Below, one piece after another: positions 13,701 through 16,065 of a stretch of 16,065 nt of DNA. The translations under genes and the position numbers were made by a program. Each line of letters starts with the position of its first letter. The first letter of the stretch is position 1. Origin of the DNA: Asanoa sp040654855 (lineage in GTDB: Bacteria; Actinomycetota; Actinomycetes; Mycobacteriales; Micromonosporaceae); assembly GCF_040654855.1 (NCBI RefSeq), contig NZ_JBFAIU010000169.1:1-16065 (forward strand). Reading direction: 5' to 3'. Below the pieces are notes generated by a model, which made no database searches, was not told the DNA's origin, and saw only the letters and a list, made by a program, of their open reading frames with translations.

Positions 13701-14607
13701 CGTGCCGCGGCCACCACGGCTTCCGCGACGACCAGGTCCTGCCAGGACATGCCGACGCTCTTGAAGAGCAGCGGCCGGTCCGGAGCGGGCGNNNNNNNNN
13801 NCGGCGAGCATGTCCTTGTTGTAGGCCATCACGAAAGGCCGGCTGGCGAACGGGATCGTCCTCGCGGAGGGCGCCCTCGCGCACGGCCAGGCACACGTCG
13901 CCGGCCTCGCGGAGGGCCGTCGCGGCGTCCTCGACCACCACCGTCGCGCGGGCACACAACGCGGCCGGGACCTCCCGGGCGTCCGGTTCGTGCGTACCGA
14001 CCGCGATCACGACGGCGGTGTCCCGGACCACCTCCGCGTCGAACAGCGGGGTGCGGGCCGTCGTGGCGCACACGATGACGTCCGCCGCGCGCAGCACGTC
14101 GTCGGCCCGCGGGTCGTCCACGGTGAGCGCGCCCGGCACCGGCCGGCGCACCAGGTGGGTCACCGACGCCGGCGGGCGGTGCGCCGCGAGGGTCGCCACG
14201 TGTCCGTGGGCTTGCGGGCCGGCGCCGAGGACCGCCAGCCGCAGCGGCCCGGCGGGCAGTCGCGGCAGCACCGCGGCCACTGACACGGCTGGTGTGCGCA
14301 GCGTCGTCAGGGCCGTGCCGTCCAGCATCGCCACCAGGGCCAGCGAGTCGGCGTCGTAGAGCAGGTAGGAGGCCTCGACGCGGGGAAGCCGGCCCGGAGC
14401 CACGGTCGCCACCTTGATCCCGAAATGCCGTCCCGACGGGGACAGCTCCGACGGCATCAGCAGGAACTGGCCCGAACGGACGGGGACGGCGGTTCGGGCG
14501 AGATCGGCCGCCGGGTCGAGTCCTGCCGCGAGGGCTGCGGTGATCGCCGACACCGCGGCGGTCGGAGAGCATGCCGCGCGCACCGCGGCGCCGTCGAGAA
14601 CGATCAT
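13697..14607 (-). CDS. Ornithine cyclodeaminase / mu-crystallin family protein, interrupted by assembly gap
   Basis: This NAD(P)-dependent family includes ornithine cyclodeaminase, alanine dehydrogenase and ketimine reductases. Visible marks are 'FGIKVATV' with Lys65, 'LDGTALTTLRTPAVS' with Arg104, the dinucleotide-binding 'LAVLGAGPQAHGH' (about 124-136) and 'EAGDVCLAVREGALRED' (about 234-250). Homology stops at about residue 250 (base 13858). After the N run, the true C-terminus reads PAPDRPLLFKSVGMSWQDL and on to VVAAAR-stop at 13697, in a different frame from the first part. A naive translation through the gap therefore gives a false tail ending at 13651. About 14 family residues seem to be missing. 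The ATG at 14607 has AAGGA 7 nt upstream. The gene is probably intact in the organism. Exact substrate is undetermined. Confidence 0.8.
13792..13801. other. Assembly gap (10 N)
   Basis: Ten consecutive N lie inside the cyclodeaminase gene. The round number suggests a placeholder of unknown true length. The reading frame on the two sides does not match through 10 nt, and the sequence on the right side of the gap is foreign to the gene. Confidence 0.99.
13802..13859 (-). other. Fragment reading as a family-1 extracellular solute-binding protein, likely misjoined contig end
   Basis: On the minus strand from about 13856 to 13803 the frame reads IPFASRPFVMAYNKDMLA. This resembles the 'G-x-PF…PFV-x-YNKDML/F' segment of SBP_bac_1 sugar-binding proteins and does not resemble any part of an ornithine cyclodeaminase. 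It begins exactly where cyclodeaminase homology ends and stops at the N gap. The fragment is too short to be a gene. A chimeric contig end brought in during assembly is the simplest reading; a true short insertion is the alternative. Confidence 0.55.
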
Positions 14608-14729
14608 CGCGCCATCCTTCTGTGGTCGATGTCACTGCGTGAGCGGCTCTCCGCCGGCCGCCGGAAATGATGGCTCAGCCTTACGTGTTCTTACCGGAAC
14701 CGCCCCCAGACTCGGGAGAGATCCGCGCT
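14608..14729. promoter_or_regulatory. Divergent spacer between cyclodeaminase gene and panD
   Basis: These 122 nt lie between divergent starts and must carry both promoters. The panD side holds a GGGAGAG ribosome site about 10 nt before the GTG. I could not assign -35/-10 boxes. An in-frame ATG at 14667 would add 21 residues to PanD, but the family N-terminus starts later. Confidence 0.4.
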
Positions 14730-15170
14730 GTGTTCAGGTCGATGATGAAGTCCAAGATCCACCGTGCCACGGTGACGCAGGCCGACCTGCACTACGTGGG
14801 CTCGGTCACGATCAGCGCCGACCTGATGGCGGCCGCCGACCTGCTGCCCGGCGAGCGGGTGGACGTGCTCGACATCGACAACGGTGCGCGGCTGACCACG
14901 TACGTGATCGAGGGGCCGCGCGACTCCGGCGTCATCGGCATCAACGGCGCGGCCGCCCGCCTGATCAGCCCCGGCGACAAGGTCATCCTGGTCGCGTACG
15001 CGTGGCTGCCGGACGCCGAGGCCCGCACCTTCGCGCCGCGGGTCGTCTTCGTCGACGCGCACAACCGCGTCGTCGAGACGGGCGACGACCCGGCCTCGGT
15101 CCCCGACGGGTACGGCCTGGTCCCCGGCGACCAGGTGGCTGACGGCGCCGGGGCCACCGCGGGCCACTGA
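14730..15170 (+). CDS. panD: Aspartate 1-decarboxylase, pyruvoyl-dependent proenzyme
   Basis: PanD decarboxylates L-aspartate to beta-alanine for pantothenate and coenzyme A synthesis in the cytosol. The 146-residue proenzyme reads VFRSMMKSKIHRATVTQADL at its start. The self-cleavage site 'LHYVGSVT' places Gly24-Ser25 exactly at the canonical position if the GTG at 14730 is the start; Ser25 becomes the pyruvoyl group. Other family marks are 'DIDNGARLTTYVIEG', 'SGVIGINGAAARLISPGDKVILVAYA' and 'DAEARTFAPRVVFVD'. The protein is about 20 residues longer than E. coli PanD, with a Gly/Ala/Asp-rich tail as in other actinobacterial versions. No panB or panC gene is adjacent. Convergent with the VWA gene, 22 nt apart. 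Confidence 0.95.
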   Translation: MFRSMMKSKIHRATVTQADLHYVGSVTISADLMAAADLLPGERVDVLDIDNGARLTTYVIEGPRDSGVIGINGAAARLISPGDKVILVAYAWLPDAEARTFAPRVVFVDAHNRVVETGDDPASVPDGYGLVPGDQVADGAGATAGH

Positions 15171-15177
15171 CCCGCGG
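15157..15177. terminator. Hairpin spanning the panD stop codon
   Basis: A perfect 7-bp stem, CCGCGGG (15157-15163) with CCCGCGG (15171-15177), encloses a 7-nt loop that contains the panD stop codon. It sits at the convergent junction with the VWA gene, where a two-way terminator is expected. There is no U-tract, so this is only a candidate. Confidence 0.4.
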
Positions 15178-15192
15178 CGACCCCCGAAGCGC

Positions 15193-16065
15193 TCAGCGCA
15201 GCTCGCTCGCCCGGCTCACCAGGTTGGCCAGCTCCCGGACGTCCGGGTCCTCCGTGCGGTCGGCCGCCCGCTCCGCGATCCGGTGCAGTTCCCGCAGCGG
15301 GATCGCCTCGTCGCCGCCGCGCAGCGACTCCGCCAGATAGGCGGCCACGTAGTCGACCGTGAGCCGGGGCGCCGCCGCCTCGAAGCCGCGGTCGACGTCC
15401 GACACCGTGACCGTGTGTGCCGCCTCGGCCGGGTTCCGGCTGCCCGGGTCGAGCCAGCGGACCCGGACCTTGGCCACCTCGGCACCGAGGTCGACGTCGC
15501 CGGCCAGGCGCACCGCGTAGAGCGCGGTCACGCTGTGCCCCGGGCCGACCTCGCCGCCGTCGACCTTGTCGTCGCGGAAGTCCTCGTCGGCCACCGCGCG
15601 GTTCTCGTAGCCGATCAGCCGGTAGTCCCGGACCGTCCGCGAGTCGAACGTGACCTGCACCTTGGCGTCCAGCGCGCGCACCTCGAGCGTGGCTGGAAGC
15701 CGGTTGACGAACACGTCGCGGGCCTGGTCCGGCTCGCTGACGTAGACCGCGAAGCCGTCGCCGCCGTCCGCCAGCTGTTCCATCAGCGCGTCGCCGTAGT
15801 CGCTGCCGACGCCGACGCCGAGCAGCGCGATCTCCTTCGCCGCCTCGTCGCGGACCCTGCGCAGGATCGTGTCGGCGTCGGTGGTGCCGGTGTTGGCCAG
15901 GCCGTCGGAGAGCACGATCACCCGGTTGGAGGCGCCTTCCCGGAAGCCGTCGCGGGCCACCCGGTAACCGAGCATGAGGCCGGCGCCGAGGTTCGTGCTC
16001 GCCTCGGGGCGCAGGCGGTCGATCGCGGCGTCGAGGTCCTCCCTCTCGGCGACCCGGGTCATCTC
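15193..16065 (-). CDS. YfbK-type VWA-domain protein, C-terminal part (5' end outside window)
   Basis: The frame is open to the last base of the window, so the N-terminus lies beyond it; the ATG at 16062 is probably internal. The 290 visible residues start inside a von Willebrand A domain: 'STNLGAGLMLGYRVA' carries the MIDAS Thr and 'RVIVLSDGLANTG' the MIDAS Asp, while the DxSxS motif would be upstream. The rest matches the C-terminal domain of YfbK-like proteins (DUF3520), with 'RDYRLIGYENRAVADEDFRDDKVDGGEVGPGHSVTALYAV' as its hallmark, followed by a helical tail. Such proteins are usually membrane-anchored or exported with an N-terminal signal, but that end is not visible here. The role is unknown; metal-dependent protein binding is typical of VWA domains. 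Confidence 0.88.
   Translation of the reverse strand, partial: EMTRVAEREDLDAAIDRLRPEASTNLGAGLMLGYRVARDGFREGASNRVIVLSDGLANTGTTDADTILRRVRDEAAKEIALLGVGVGSDYGDALMEQLADGGDGFAVYVSEPDQARDVFVNRLPATLEVRALDAKVQVTFDSRTVRDYRLIGYENRAVADEDFRDDKVDGGEVGPGHSVTALYAVRLAGDVDLGAEVAKVRVRWLDPGSRNPAEAAHTVTVSDVDRGFEAAAPRLTVDYVAAYLAESLRGGDEAIPLRELHRIAERAADRTEDPDVRELANLVSRASELR

Noticed and set aside
14687..14700. GTTC-N6-GAAC dyad upstream of panD, considered as an SOS box
   Set aside because: The actinobacterial LexA site is GAAC-N4-GTTC; this dyad has the opposite order and a different spacing.

Overview
The window is very GC-rich with strong G/C preference at third codon positions, frequent GTG starts and actinobacterial-type proteins (an ERAP1_C-type PepN tail, a PanD of the mycobacterial/streptomycete type, a CitA/DcuR-like two-component pair). 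It looks like chromosomal DNA of an actinomycete. A Micromonosporales-like host is a guess from overall flavour and is not proven here. I see no tRNA, rRNA, insertion sequence, phage gene or CRISPR array.

Layout. (1) 2-706 +: the C-terminus of aminopeptidase N, cut by the window edge. (2) 699-4714 -: a four-gene tripartite tricarboxylate transporter (TTT) operon read leftwards: a TctC-type binding lipoprotein, TctB, TctA and a second, divergent TctC-type lipoprotein. (3) 4877-7086 +: a CitA/DcuS-like sensor kinase and its DcuR/CitB-like response regulator, divergent from the TTT operon and very probably controlling it. (4) 7150-8385 +: a PhzS-like FAD monooxygenase that overlaps tail-to-tail with (5) 8373-11750 -: a NitT/TauT-type ABC importer with a binding lipoprotein, two different permeases and an ATPase. 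(6) 11951-12829 +: an epoxide-hydrolase-like alpha/beta hydrolase, divergent from the importer across a 200-nt spacer that carries a good 15-bp palindrome. (7) 12830-13538: a terminator hairpin, a 17-residue lysine-rich micro-ORF on the minus strand and a small TPR-like protein on the plus strand. (8) 13697-14607 -: an ornithine cyclodeaminase-family gene broken by a 10-N assembly gap. (9) 14730-15170 +: aspartate 1-decarboxylase (panD). (10) 15193-16065 -: a YfbK-type VWA protein running off the window.

How the genes may work together. The kinase, regulator and TTT operon form a self-contained carboxylate sensing and uptake module. The monooxygenase, ABC importer and alpha/beta hydrolase form a second candidate unit: import of an unknown small, possibly aromatic compound, then flavin-dependent hydroxylation and hydrolysis. 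The substrate cannot be read from sequence.

The most surprising local signal is at the N gap in the cyclodeaminase gene. The 58 nt on one side of the gap do not read as cyclodeaminase but as a fragment of a family-1 sugar-binding protein (IPFASRPFVMAYNKDMLA), while the correct cyclodeaminase C-terminus resumes on the other side in a different frame. A chimeric contig end is the simplest explanation.
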